Source of the DNA: Methylacidiphilales bacterium
GTDB taxonomy: Bacteria; Verrucomicrobiota; Verrucomicrobiia; Methylacidiphilales; UBA1321
Assembly: GCA_021272165.1 (NCBI GenBank)
Contig: JAJSLK010000071.1
Span: 1 to 61,423, forward strand
Reading direction: 5' to 3'
Length of the DNA: 61,423 nt
In this document: positions 25,914 to 34,140 of the stretch, piece by piece
Layout of the letters: each line of letters begins with the position of its first letter
Numbering within the stretch: position 1 is the stretch's first letter
Made by a program: the position numbers and the translations under genes
The notes under the pieces: model-generated
What the model was told of the DNA's origin: nothing
The model's database searches: none
Seen by the model: the letters and a program-made list of their open reading frames with translations, nothing else

Positions 25914-26959
25914 GGGGCTACACTTGTGGCAAGTTCCTCGGGCGATTGCAAACGCCAACTCATGGCACACAGTAGCACACCTAATACCAAAGTGAGAGCG
26001 CCCACAGCGACATGGGCGGTTGCGACATCAGCGGCCTTGTCGGTCCAGACGGTACAGGCGCCGAGGACGAATTGAATGAGAACGAGTCCGGCCCAGGCGG
26101 CGCTCCAGCGGCGGAGGATGTGGGCCGAGCCGGGCGTGAGCCACATCTTGGCAGCGAGGGCGAAAATCGAAAGGACGATGAGGACGGCGGCGAGGCGGTG
26201 GACCATCTGCAGCTCGATGGCGAGGGCGCTGGTGGCAGGCTCATTGGAGGCTCGGACGCGGTTGTAGGCGTCGATGGAATCGGGATCGGCCTGGGGCCAG
26301 AGGCGGCCATAGGCGAGGGGAAAATCGTGAATGGCGAGGCCGGCATGCTGGTGGCGCATGGTGGCGCCGAGGACGAGTTGGGTGAAGATCAGGACGCAGA
26401 CGGCAAGGGTGAGGCCGGTCCAGCGCGATGGTACAACCGGCCGGCGGCAGGGATAGATGCCGAGCCACCAGCGGGAGGTGAAGAGGGCAATGAGCGAGAC
26501 CGCGACGAGAAGGAGCTGGGCGAGCGAACCATGGAAGATGCCGAGCTGGTTCTCGCTGAGGACAACACGCAAGCCCCCAAGGACGGCCTCGAAGGCGATA
26601 AAGATCGGGACGCAGATGCCCATCCAGCGGAGCCAGATTCGCGGCTGGAAACAGAGCCAGATGGCGAGAAGGGAGACGAGGACTCCGACACCGGAAGCGA
26701 CGAGGCGATGGGAGTGCTCGTAAAAGATGCCACCGACCCATTTCTGCCACGGAAAGAAAAACATGTTGTAGCCGTAGGTGTTGGGCCAGTCGGGCACCGA
26801 CATGCCGGCTTCGTTGCTGGTGACGAGACCGCCGAGGCAAATGAGGAAAAGGATGGAGCCGGCGCAGAAGCAGGCATAGCGATGGAGGCCCCAGTTGTAG
26901 CGCGGACGCGGGGCTTCGCAGGGCGGAGCGGCAGGAGGGGCGGCGATGGGGGCGTGCAT
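25910..26959 (-). CDS. ctaA: Heme A synthase (CtaA/COX15)
   Basis: Oxidises the C8 methyl of heme O to give heme A for aa3-type cytochrome oxidase. 349 residues from the ATG at 26959 (a GTG at 26974 adds five). COX15-type eight-helix layout. Heme-ligating histidines sit in YEHSHRLVASGVG (about residue 85), FHGSLAQLLL (about 145), MRHQHAGLAIHDFPLAYG (about 205) and MVHRLAAVLIV (about 260). EAGMSVPDWPNTYGYNMFFFP is the COX15 signature. Directly upstream of ctaB on the same strand. Confidence 0.93.
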   Translation of the reverse strand: MHAPIAAPPAAPPCEAPRPRYNWGLHRYACFCAGSILFLICLGGLVTSNEAGMSVPDWPNTYGYNMFFFPWQKWVGGIFYEHSHRLVASGVGVLVSLLAIWLCFQPRIWLRWMGICVPIFIAFEAVLGGLRVVLSENQLGIFHGSLAQLLLVAVSLIALFTSRWWLGIYPCRRPVVPSRWTGLTLAVCVLIFTQLVLGATMRHQHAGLAIHDFPLAYGRLWPQADPDSIDAYNRVRASNEPATSALAIELQMVHRLAAVLIVLSIFALAAKMWLTPGSAHILRRWSAAWAGLVLIQFVLGACTVWTDKAADVATAHVAVGALTLVLGVLLCAMSWRLQSPEELATSVAP

Positions 26960-27125
26960 CGGCAAAGGAGACACAATATCGGAATCCCGACGGACAGAGT
27001 CAAACGCAACTTATCCGCCTCGAATGAATAGTAAACTTTCTGAACGGTCGGAACGGTTTCTTATATTGGCGCGCCACAGATTTGAGGCAGAGGCAAGTTC
27101 AGCAGGATGGCTATATAGTGAAGAC

Positions 27126-27166
27126 GTCACAAAAAAGTGACGCGGAGGCAGGCAAAAGCTTTTGCA
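27126..27166. promoter_or_regulatory. Two palindromes before the deoxyhypusine-synthase-like gene
   Basis: CGTCAC and GTGACG (27126-27143) form an inverted repeat around six A residues. GCAAAAGCTTTTGC (27153-27166) is a perfect 14-base palindrome. Both lie within 70 bases of the start codon at 27196. They may be operators or RNA hairpins. The first cannot be a normal terminator because no T-run follows. Confidence 0.4.
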
Positions 27167-27195
27167 ACGGGGCCGGGGTTAATTAAGCTCGGGAG

Positions 27196-28170
27196 ATGAG
27201 TTCACCCGTTCGCGATTTCATCAAGCATCATTACCGGCATTTCAACTCGGCCGCGCTGGTCGACGCCGCCAAGGCGTACGAGGCGCACCTTGAGAAGGGT
27301 GGGAAGATGTTCGTAACCCTGGCGGGGGCGATGAGTACGGCGGAACTGGGGCTGTCACTGGCGGAGATGATCCGGCAGGACAAGGTGCACGCGATTTGCT
27401 GCACGGGTGCGAATCTGGAGGAGGACGTTTTCAACCTGGTGGCGCACAATTATTACGAGCGGGTGCCGAACTACCGCGACCTGACGCCTGCGGATGAGCA
27501 GGCGCTGCTGGACCGGCACATGAACCGGGTGACCGACACGTGCATTCCGGAGATGGAGGCGATGCGGCGGATCGAGCGCGCAGTGCTGGACGAGTGGCAG
27601 AAGGCGGACCGGGCGGGTGAGCGGTTTTTCCCGCACCAGTTCATGTACAAGATTCTGGCTTCGGGCGTGCTCAAGAAGGAGTACCAGATCGATCCGAAGA
27701 ACTCGTGGCTGCTGGCGGCAATGGAGAAGAACCTGCCGATGTTCGTGCCGGGTTGGGAGGACGCGACCCTGGGGAACATGTACGCGGGTCACGTGATTTC
27801 AGGCGACGTGAAGAAGGTGCACACGGTGCGGACGGGGATCGAATACATGATCGAGCTGGCCGAGTGGTACACGAAGACGAGCAAGGAGAACTCGATCGGC
27901 TTCTTCCAGATCGGCGGCGGGATCGCGGGCGATTTCCCGATCTGCGTGGTGCCGATGCTGCACCAGGATTTGCAGCGGGATGACGTGCCGCTCTGGGGCT
28001 ATTTCTGCCAGATCAGCGACTCAACGACGAGCTATGGCTCCTATTCGGGCGCGGTGCCGAACGAGAAGATCACGTGGGGAAAACTCGGGGTGAACACGCC
28101 GAAGCATATCATCGAGTCGGACGCGTCGATCGTAGCCCCGCTGATTTTCGCCTATCTGCTGAAGTGGTAG
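27196..28170 (+). CDS. Deoxyhypusine-synthase-like protein
   Basis: A 324-residue homologue of the enzyme that transfers the aminobutyl group of spermidine to eIF5A in eukaryotes and archaea. Bacteria lack eIF5A hypusine, and bacterial homologues are proposed to act on free polyamines, for example as homospermidine synthases. Seen here are the NAD-binding ICCTGANLEEDVFNLVAH, the mid-protein IGFFQIGGGIAGDFPICVVP and the catalytic lysine region NEKITWGKLG. The length suits the bacterial group. It stands alone, with no polyamine genes beside it. Confidence 0.85.
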   Translation: MSSPVRDFIKHHYRHFNSAALVDAAKAYEAHLEKGGKMFVTLAGAMSTAELGLSLAEMIRQDKVHAICCTGANLEEDVFNLVAHNYYERVPNYRDLTPADEQALLDRHMNRVTDTCIPEMEAMRRIERAVLDEWQKADRAGERFFPHQFMYKILASGVLKKEYQIDPKNSWLLAAMEKNLPMFVPGWEDATLGNMYAGHVISGDVKKVHTVRTGIEYMIELAEWYTKTSKENSIGFFQIGGGIAGDFPICVVPMLHQDLQRDDVPLWGYFCQISDSTTSYGSYSGAVPNEKITWGKLGVNTPKHIIESDASIVAPLIFAYLLKW

Positions 28171-28193
28171 GGCAGGACGCCCTGCCTGTTAAG

Positions 28194-28505
28194 TTAAAAC
28201 CCGGGCAGGCCACCCATTCCGGCGGGCATGAGCTTGCCGAGTTCCTTGGCGGCATCGGCCTTGCCCTTGTCGATGGCCTCGCGGACGGCGGTGACGATGA
28301 GGTCTTCGAGGAGTTCGACTTCGCCTTCCTTGAGGAGGGCGGGATCGATCTTGAGGCTGACGAGGTGGCCCTCGCCGGTAGCGACGGCCTTGACCTGGCC
28401 GCCGGCAGCTTCGGCTTCATATTTGCGCGCGGCGAGATCGGCCTGGAGCTTGGCGGCCTTGGCCTGGAGTTCCTGGGCCTGCTTCATCATTTTCATCATG
28501 TTCAT
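28194..28505 (-). CDS. ybaB: YbaB/EbfC nucleoid-associated protein
   Basis: A 103-residue DNA-binding protein of the YbaB/EbfC family. The N-terminal helix MMKMMKQAQELQAKAAKLQ is followed by the beta sheet GGQVKAVATGEGHLVSLKI and a second helix. The gene lies 53 bases downstream of dnaX, the conserved dnaX-ybaB order; recR does not follow. The upstream GGAGAACGCAC gives an acceptable ribosome binding site. Confidence 0.9.
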   Translation of the reverse strand: MNMMKMMKQAQELQAKAAKLQADLAARKYEAEAAGGQVKAVATGEGHLVSLKIDPALLKEGEVELLEDLIVTAVREAIDKGKADAAKELGKLMPAGMGGLPGF

Positions 28506-28533
28506 GTGCGTTCTCCTATGGATGTTAGAAAGG

Positions 28534-28568
28534 AATAGTTAGAGATCCTTCGACAGGCTCAGGATGAC
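28534..28568 (-). repeat. 35-bp dispersed repeat, copy B (supplies the dnaX stop)
   Basis: Matches 21558-21592 at 34 of 35 positions; the only change is G for A in the core. On the minus strand the repeat reads into dnaX so that the codons for the last two serines and the TGA stop (28561-28559) come from it. Insertion of the repeat therefore set the present C terminus of DnaX, or the two coincide. Confidence 0.8.
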
Positions 28569-30211
28569 TTTACAATCTTGGCCTCGAAAATTTTCAGCGC
28601 GTTTTTGATGACGGGATCGTTTTCGAAGGCTTCCTGGGTGAGGCTGGGCGGGGGCGGTGCGGGTTTGGTGGCGATGGCGGTGGGAGTCGCGCCCGAGCTG
28701 ACGGCGACCTCGACGGGCTGGCGGCCTTCGCCGATGAGGAAGACGAGGCGAAGGGGGACATTGAGCTGGGTAAGGAGCGATTTTTCGAGGATCTCGAGAT
28801 TGCGGGGGCTGCGGAGGTAGAAGAGTTTCTTTTCGAGTGCGGCGGGGAGCATGACTTCGAGCTGGTCGGCCTTGCAGCCATGGAAGAGGACGGCGCGGAT
28901 GGTGTCGGCTTCCATGGGCCGTTCTTGTGCGAAGGTTTCGACGGCCTTTTTCCAGGCGCCCTCGGCGGCGGAGTTGGTGATGGCTGGGGTGGCTGCGGCA
29001 GGTGGTGGCGGGGAAACCACGGGAATGGCGGCGGAGACAGCAGCGGATTTAGCCGCGGGGGAAATTGGGAGCGGTTGGGTGGGCGCGCCGCCGAGCGATT
29101 CGAGTATGCTTTCGAGCGAGACCTTTTCCTTGAGCTGGCTCATCTGGATGAGGGCGACCTCGAAGACGACATCCTTGGCGAGAGCGTAGCGAAGGCGGCT
29201 TTCGAGGCGGCTGAGTTCCTCGAGAATGGCGAGGGCGGCGGAGCGGGAGATTTGTCCGGAGACTTCGGCGAGGACGTCTTTTTCGGGCGTGGAGATTTCG
29301 CCTTCGAGGGCCTGGGGGGAGACCTGGTAGATGACGAGGTTGCGGAAGAAGCCGAGGAGGTCCTGGCTGAGTTTGCCGAGGTCTTTGCCGGCGGCGGCGA
29401 GTTCGCGGGCCGATTTGAGGACGGCGGCAACATCGCCTTGGGCGAGGGCGCGGCCGAGACCGGCGACAGGAGCGAAGCCGGTGAGGCCAAAGAGGGAGAG
29501 AACGTCGGCCTCGGAAACGCGGTCGCCGTAGAAGCTGATGGCCTGGTCGAGGGCCGATTCGGCGTCGCGGAGGCCGCCTTCGGCGTAGCGGGCGATGGCA
29601 TCGAGGGCGGCGGGCTCGGCTTTTACTTTTTCAAGCTCGCAGATGTGGGCGAGGTGGGAGCGGATGAGGGGCTCCGGGATGCGATGGAGGTCGAAGCGCT
29701 GGCAGCGGGAGAGGATGGTGGTGGGGAGTTTGTGGACTTCGGTCGTGGCGAAGATGAACTTCACATGCGCGGGTGGTTCCTCGAGGGTCTTGAGGAGAGC
29801 ATTAAAGGCCGCCGCGGAGAGCATGTGGACCTCGTCGATGATGTAGATTTTGTAGCGGCCCTTGGCGGGAGTGTAGCGGACGTTGTCCCTCAATTCGCGG
29901 ACCTGCTCGACGCCGTTGTTGGAGGCGCCGTCGATTTCGAGGACATCGAGGCAATTGCCGTTGGCAATCTCGCGGCAGATTTCCTCATTGGGGTCGAACT
30001 CGGCCGTGGGGCCGTTTGAGGCTTCGAGGGCCTTGGCCAGGATGCGGGCGGTGGAGGTTTTGCCGGTGCCGCGGGGGCCGACAAAGAGGTAGGCCTGGGC
30101 GATGCGCCCGAGGCGGAGGGCGTTGGTCAGGGTGCGGACGACCGGCTCCTGGCCGACGATTTCGGCGAAGCTCTGGGGGCGGTATTTGCGCGCGAAAACC
30201 TGATAAGCCAT
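28559..30211 (-). CDS. dnaX: DNA polymerase III subunit gamma/tau
   Basis: Clamp-loader ATPase subunit, 550 residues. Walker A is FVGPRGTGKTSTARILAK (about residue 43). Walker B and sensor regions are IYIIDEVHMLSAAAFNALLKTLEEPP and TTILSRCQRFDLHRI. The zinc module is degenerate: of the four cysteines in E. coli DnaX only the one in ICREI remains, the others being replaced within ASNGPTAEFDPNEE. A Pro/Ala-rich linker (about 400-430) precedes a C-terminal domain that probably contacts the alpha subunit. The start ATG 30211 gives the canonical AYQVFARKYRPQSF; the upstream frame is not conserved-looking. Confidence 0.95.
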   Translation of the reverse strand: MAYQVFARKYRPQSFAEIVGQEPVVRTLTNALRLGRIAQAYLFVGPRGTGKTSTARILAKALEASNGPTAEFDPNEEICREIANGNCLDVLEIDGASNNGVEQVRELRDNVRYTPAKGRYKIYIIDEVHMLSAAAFNALLKTLEEPPAHVKFIFATTEVHKLPTTILSRCQRFDLHRIPEPLIRSHLAHICELEKVKAEPAALDAIARYAEGGLRDAESALDQAISFYGDRVSEADVLSLFGLTGFAPVAGLGRALAQGDVAAVLKSARELAAAGKDLGKLSQDLLGFFRNLVIYQVSPQALEGEISTPEKDVLAEVSGQISRSAALAILEELSRLESRLRYALAKDVVFEVALIQMSQLKEKVSLESILESLGGAPTQPLPISPAAKSAAVSAAIPVVSPPPPAAATPAITNSAAEGAWKKAVETFAQERPMEADTIRAVLFHGCKADQLEVMLPAALEKKLFYLRSPRNLEILEKSLLTQLNVPLRLVFLIGEGRQPVEVAVSSGATPTAIATKPAPPPPSLTQEAFENDPVIKNALKIFEAKIVKSS

Positions 30212-30310
30212 GGCATGGAATCGTAACCCGAACGGTGAGCGCGGCAAGTCCGGTTCTTGCATTGATCAGCGCGGAGTAACATGCGAGGCTATCAGTGCCC
30301 TAATGCAATT

Positions 30311-32611
30311 ATGAGGCTTATTCTTGCCATCGTGGCATTTGTGCTGGGCATGGCGCTGTGCTTTGCCGCGGGCGGTTACTTCGCACCTTCCTTTTTGCGG
30401 CCGAAGCCGGCGACGGCGGCTGACATTCTGGCGGCAACGATGCCGGCTCAACCGGCGGCGACCGATACATCGGCCGGGACGAATAGCTCATCCGGGTCGG
30501 AACCGGCCCCGGCGTTGAGCGGCGGGGATTTGGATTCCATTTTGGCGGAGCCGAATTCCTATCGGCAACTGAAAGCGCTGACGGCTTATGCGGAACACCT
30601 GACGGCGGCGGACATGCCGGAGGCAGTCCAGAAGGCGGAGAAAGCGTCGAACGGATTCCAGGTGGTGGCGGTGCTGGTGGGTCGATGGGTGGAACTCGAT
30701 CCCAAGGCAGCGCAGGAGGAGGCATTAAAGGCCAACGGGCGCTCGACGGGCAATATGCTGATTTCAGATATTTACGCATCGCTGGCGAATACGGACCCGA
30801 CCAATGTACTCAATCTGGCGCAGCAGCTTCCCGCGGGACAAAAGCGGGATGCGGCGATCCAGGCGGTGATCAGCCAGTTGGCCAAGCAGGACCCGGCGCG
30901 GGCCCTGGCCATGAGCCAGTCGATCAAAGGGCAGATGAACCGGAACAATAACTTTCCGATTTTCATGGCCTGGGCGGAGAAGGACCTGGGACAGGCGACC
31001 CAGGCGATGATGCAGCTTCCGACCGACCAGCAGAAAATGACCGCCGTGTCGGCGATCATGAACGGCTGGTTGCAGAAGGACGAGCAATCGGCGTCGGCCT
31101 GGCTTGACCAGTTGCCCGCGGGACGGATGCGGACGCAGGCGCAGCAGATGATGGTAGGTCATCTGGCCTCGACCGATCCGCAGGCGGCGGTCAATTACCT
31201 CGCGGGCATGCCGGAGGGGAGCATGAAGAACAACATGATCCCCAGTCTGGTGGTGCAGTGGGCCCAAAACGACGTGCAGGGCGCCCTGGCGTGGGCGAAG
31301 AACCTTCCGCCGTCGCAGATGAAACAGATCGCTTTGCAGCAGGCGACTTCGATCTGGGCGCAGAACGATCCGGTTGCCGCCGCCGCTTACATCATGCAAT
31401 TGCCGGGAAATCAGGAAAAGAACAACATGATTCAGAGTGTCGCCTCGCAATGGGCGCAGACGGACCCGCAGGCGGCATTGGCCTGGGCGCAGGGATTGCC
31501 GGATTCCATGGCGAAGCGGAATGCGTTGCAGCAGACGGTAAGTTCGTGGGCGCAGAACGATCCCAAGGCCGCGATGGCCTACATGGAAAGCCTGCCTCCG
31601 GGCAGAACGAAGGAGCAGATGACGAGCAGTCTGGCCAGTCAGTTGGCGTCAACGGACATTCACGCGGCGCTCGACCTGATCGACAAGTGTTCCGGGCAGA
31701 CGCAGCAGAACGCACTGCAGTCGATCGCTTTTCAATGGTCGCAGAGCGACCCCAAGGCGGCCGTGACGTATGGCGAGAACCTGCCGGCGGGAAATGCGCG
31801 GACGAATTTTCTTCGCTCGGTGGCCGGGCCATGGTTCAACAACGATCCCGCGGCGGCGGCGGACTGGCTGAAAAGCCTGCCGGATGATGCGGGCAAAAAT
31901 CAGTTGATCAACGGGATCGCCTACCAATGGGCGCAGAGCGACCTGGCATCGGCGATGTCGTACTTGTCGACGATGCCGGCGGGGCAGGCCCAGAGCAGCT
32001 TGGTGAACGCGATCACGAACCAGTTGGGGCAGCAGGACCCGGCGAAGGCGCTCGATTGGGCGAATCAACTGCCGGCGGGCGACAGCCGGTCGAACGCGGT
32101 ATCGAATATCATGTCGCAATGGGCGGGGAGCGATCCGGCAAGCGCAGCGAATTATGTGCAGGCGATGTCGGACGGCCCTGACCGGGACCGGGCGATGCAG
32201 TCGGTGGTCTCCAACTGGGCGAACAACGATCCGGCCTCGGCGGCGAAATGGGCGGCCGGGTTCTCGACGGGCCAGGCGAAGGATAATGCCTATTCGAACA
32301 TTGCCAGCAATTGGGCGAACAGCGATCCGTCATCGGCGTCGGACTGGTTAACGCAGTTGCCCGCCGATTCGTCGAAGGACTCGGCGATTGCGGCCTTCAG
32401 CAGCCAACTGGTCAATGACGATCCGCAGGACGCCTGTCAGTGGGCGGAGTCGATCGGCGACAGCAGCCGGCGGCAGAACACGGTTTTTTGGGTACTGAGC
32501 CGCTGGATGCAAAATGATCCGAACGACGCGGCGACGGCAGTGCAGAAGTCTTCCCTGAGCGACGACCAGAAGAAGATGCTGCTGCGGCAGGCGAACAACG
32601 CGAGTGAATAA
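30311..32611 (+). CDS. Secreted or anchored protein with about 20 tandem 32-residue repeats
   Basis: A 766-residue protein with an N-terminal hydrophobic segment (LILAIVAFVLGMALCFAAGGYF), a Ser/Pro/Ala linker and then nearly the whole length as tandem repeats. Each repeat is close to 32 residues, with the core W-x(2)-DP-x-AA-x(2)-W-x(3)-LP-x-G and an alternating helical pattern. I count about 20 units between residues 115 and 750. Examples are QTDPQAALAWAQGLPDSMAK and QNDPKAAMAYMESLPPGRTK. The layout suggests an alpha-solenoid scaffold facing the periplasm or cell surface. No known enzyme motif. The ATG at 30311 is favoured over 30281 because it places the hydrophobic segment first. Confidence 0.8.
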   Translation: MRLILAIVAFVLGMALCFAAGGYFAPSFLRPKPATAADILAATMPAQPAATDTSAGTNSSSGSEPAPALSGGDLDSILAEPNSYRQLKALTAYAEHLTAADMPEAVQKAEKASNGFQVVAVLVGRWVELDPKAAQEEALKANGRSTGNMLISDIYASLANTDPTNVLNLAQQLPAGQKRDAAIQAVISQLAKQDPARALAMSQSIKGQMNRNNNFPIFMAWAEKDLGQATQAMMQLPTDQQKMTAVSAIMNGWLQKDEQSASAWLDQLPAGRMRTQAQQMMVGHLASTDPQAAVNYLAGMPEGSMKNNMIPSLVVQWAQNDVQGALAWAKNLPPSQMKQIALQQATSIWAQNDPVAAAAYIMQLPGNQEKNNMIQSVASQWAQTDPQAALAWAQGLPDSMAKRNALQQTVSSWAQNDPKAAMAYMESLPPGRTKEQMTSSLASQLASTDIHAALDLIDKCSGQTQQNALQSIAFQWSQSDPKAAVTYGENLPAGNARTNFLRSVAGPWFNNDPAAAADWLKSLPDDAGKNQLINGIAYQWAQSDLASAMSYLSTMPAGQAQSSLVNAITNQLGQQDPAKALDWANQLPAGDSRSNAVSNIMSQWAGSDPASAANYVQAMSDGPDRDRAMQSVVSNWANNDPASAAKWAAGFSTGQAKDNAYSNIASNWANSDPSSASDWLTQLPADSSKDSAIAAFSSQLVNDDPQDACQWAESIGDSSRRQNTVFWVLSRWMQNDPNDAATAVQKSSLSDDQKKMLLRQANNASE

Positions 32612-32617
32612 AAAAAA
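32610..32617 (-). terminator. T-run ending the SRP RNA
   Basis: Eight consecutive A residues on the plus strand (T on the minus strand) directly follow the SRP RNA closing helix. The helix (32618-32628 with 32694-32704) plus this T-run is a complete intrinsic terminator for minus-strand transcription. Confidence 0.7.
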
Positions 32618-32704
32618 CCAGAAGCAGCAACAACGGCAGTCAAGTTACCGTTGCTTCCTTTCGGACCTGGCGGGGTTGGCCTGCTGACGCTTTGCCACTC
32701 CTGG
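32618..32704 (-). ncRNA. ffs: Signal recognition particle RNA, small bacterial type (4.5S)
   Basis: The minus strand carries the universally conserved domain IV: GCCAGGTCCGAAAGGAAGCA (around 32653-32672), with a GGAAGCA asymmetric loop and the GNRA-type tetraloop in its CCGAAAGG context, the binding site of Ffh. The 5' end (CCAGGAGTGGC) and 3' end (GCTGCTTCTGG) pair over all 11 positions counting G-U pairs, which sets the ends. Length of about 87 bases is in the range for 4.5S RNA. The receptor gene ftsY is at 4700. Confidence 0.93.
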
Positions 32705-32906
32705 CATGATCAGAATAATGCAGGAATCAGGGCCTTGCTATGTAAAATTGAGAGATTATGTCGCTTAAGATGCAAAATATGTAATTATAAAGTCAAGTTT
32801 CTTCTTGATCTATAAGAATATCAAATATACATAGACAATAGCAAAAAAGGATTGGCTTTTGCCATACCGAATGGGCCAGTTCGTGATATAATGTAGCGAC
32901 TTACTT

Positions 32907-33794
32907 ATGGCGGATACTCTCCTCATTCTCCACGTAAAGGGTACCCAACAGGAAACGACCACGCTTCCGAAGAACGTGGTTCGGGCGGCGATTTCCAAGG
33001 GGGAGATTACCCATTCGCAACTGATTTGGAGCCCGCCTGACAACGCTTGGAAGCAGGTACGGGAGATGCCGCATCTCCTGCCGAGCCAGAAGCTGGCCCC
33101 GGCCCCGCAGCTCCAGACGGGGGCGGTGCCGCGGATAACAGCGGAAGGCACGAAGCCCAAGGTGAAGGTTTCGGCCCGAGTCGCCGTGGCGCGGACGGCG
33201 AGACCGGGAGGAAAGTCGGCGATCCTGGTTAATTCGACAGGCGAACTGGAAGTGGAAGAGGACGATCATTTCCATCCGGTCAAATGGCTTTGCGGAATTC
33301 TCGCGGTGATCATCCTGGTGGCGTTGGCCGGGAATTATCTCCTGGTTGACCGTCCACTGACTTCACAGCTTTCGCAGACGCGCTATTCGGAGACGACAGT
33401 CATTGGCCACCTGGGCGCATTCATGCAGCCGAATGTGTTGGTGATTCATGTGCCGTCATCGTCGACACTGACGGACAAGAACTTTACCGATTTTTTGGTG
33501 GCCTTGGCGCACAGCACGCCATCGGCGCCTTTCAGCAGCAACCTATATGAGCGGGTGGTACTGACACCGGGCTACATGGGGCGTTACAGTCTCTCGGGCT
33601 ACGCCTGGAAGCAACTGGGCGAGATGGGACAGGACGATGTGGCGCAGCGAAAGGAATTTATCCTGGACCAGTTGGCCAATGTGTCGGGCGAGCCGGTGGT
33701 GTCGGGTGTGTCGAATCTCTCCGACGATGCGCAGCAGGCGTTGCGGGACAAGATGTGGCAGGCATTTGAATCGCAATTCGTGCCGCAAAATTAA
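32907..33794 (+). CDS. Membrane protein with N-terminal GYF_2-like domain
   Basis: 295 residues. The first 55 (ILHVKGTQQETTTLPKNVVRAAISKGEITHSQLIWSPPDNAWKQV, in parts) look like the GYF_2 peptide-recognition domain. A basic/Pro linker follows to residue 120. One transmembrane helix (VKWLCGILAVIILVALAGNYLL) is near 130. A periplasmic domain of about 150 residues contains FGEVG-free helix-strand segments with no assignable family. The topology is cytoplasmic GYF-like domain, single helix, exported C terminus. Its end overlaps by 4 bases the gene on the other strand. Confidence 0.75.
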   Translation: MADTLLILHVKGTQQETTTLPKNVVRAAISKGEITHSQLIWSPPDNAWKQVREMPHLLPSQKLAPAPQLQTGAVPRITAEGTKPKVKVSARVAVARTARPGGKSAILVNSTGELEVEEDDHFHPVKWLCGILAVIILVALAGNYLLVDRPLTSQLSQTRYSETTVIGHLGAFMQPNVLVIHVPSSSTLTDKNFTDFLVALAHSTPSAPFSSNLYERVVLTPGYMGRYSLSGYAWKQLGEMGQDDVAQRKEFILDQLANVSGEPVVSGVSNLSDDAQQALRDKMWQAFESQFVPQN

Positions 33795-34042
33795 CGCCCT
33801 TTGGGGGCGGGCCGTTCGGATGGGTACCAGTCCTTCAAGGTAGAGAGGGCCGAGTCGCGATAATAATAGGCTAGGCCGACGAGCGCGCCACTCAGGAGCA
33901 GGATGGAGATGAGGAAGAAGCGATTCCGGTAGCTGATCTCGTTAGGATCGACGTCGATCAAAAAAAAGTAGATGAAGAAGGGCGTGGGAAAACTAAGGGC
34001 GCCCATCGACATGCATTTGATCAGAAGAAAACGATTCTTCAC
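33791..34042 (-). CDS. Small membrane protein of unknown function
   Basis: 83 residues with two hydrophobic helices (MGALSFPTPFFIYFFLIDV and FFLISILLLSGALVGLAYYY) and a Pro/Lys-rich C terminus. The sequence GTGAAG lies just before the ATG. It runs opposite to the GYF-like gene and overlaps its stop by 4 bases. No family recognised; the hydrophobic layout rather than homology supports it. Confidence 0.5.
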   Translation of the reverse strand: MKNRFLLIKCMSMGALSFPTPFFIYFFLIDVDPNEISYRNRFFLISILLLSGALVGLAYYYRDSALSTLKDWYPSERPAPKGR

Positions 34043-34140
34043 CCGGGCAAAATACTTGCTTCCGGTATTGACGGCAAGCAGGAGAATCTGTCTTAACTGC
34101 TAAAGCCGATGATTAACCTTTATGTAAAAACAGGCCCGAG

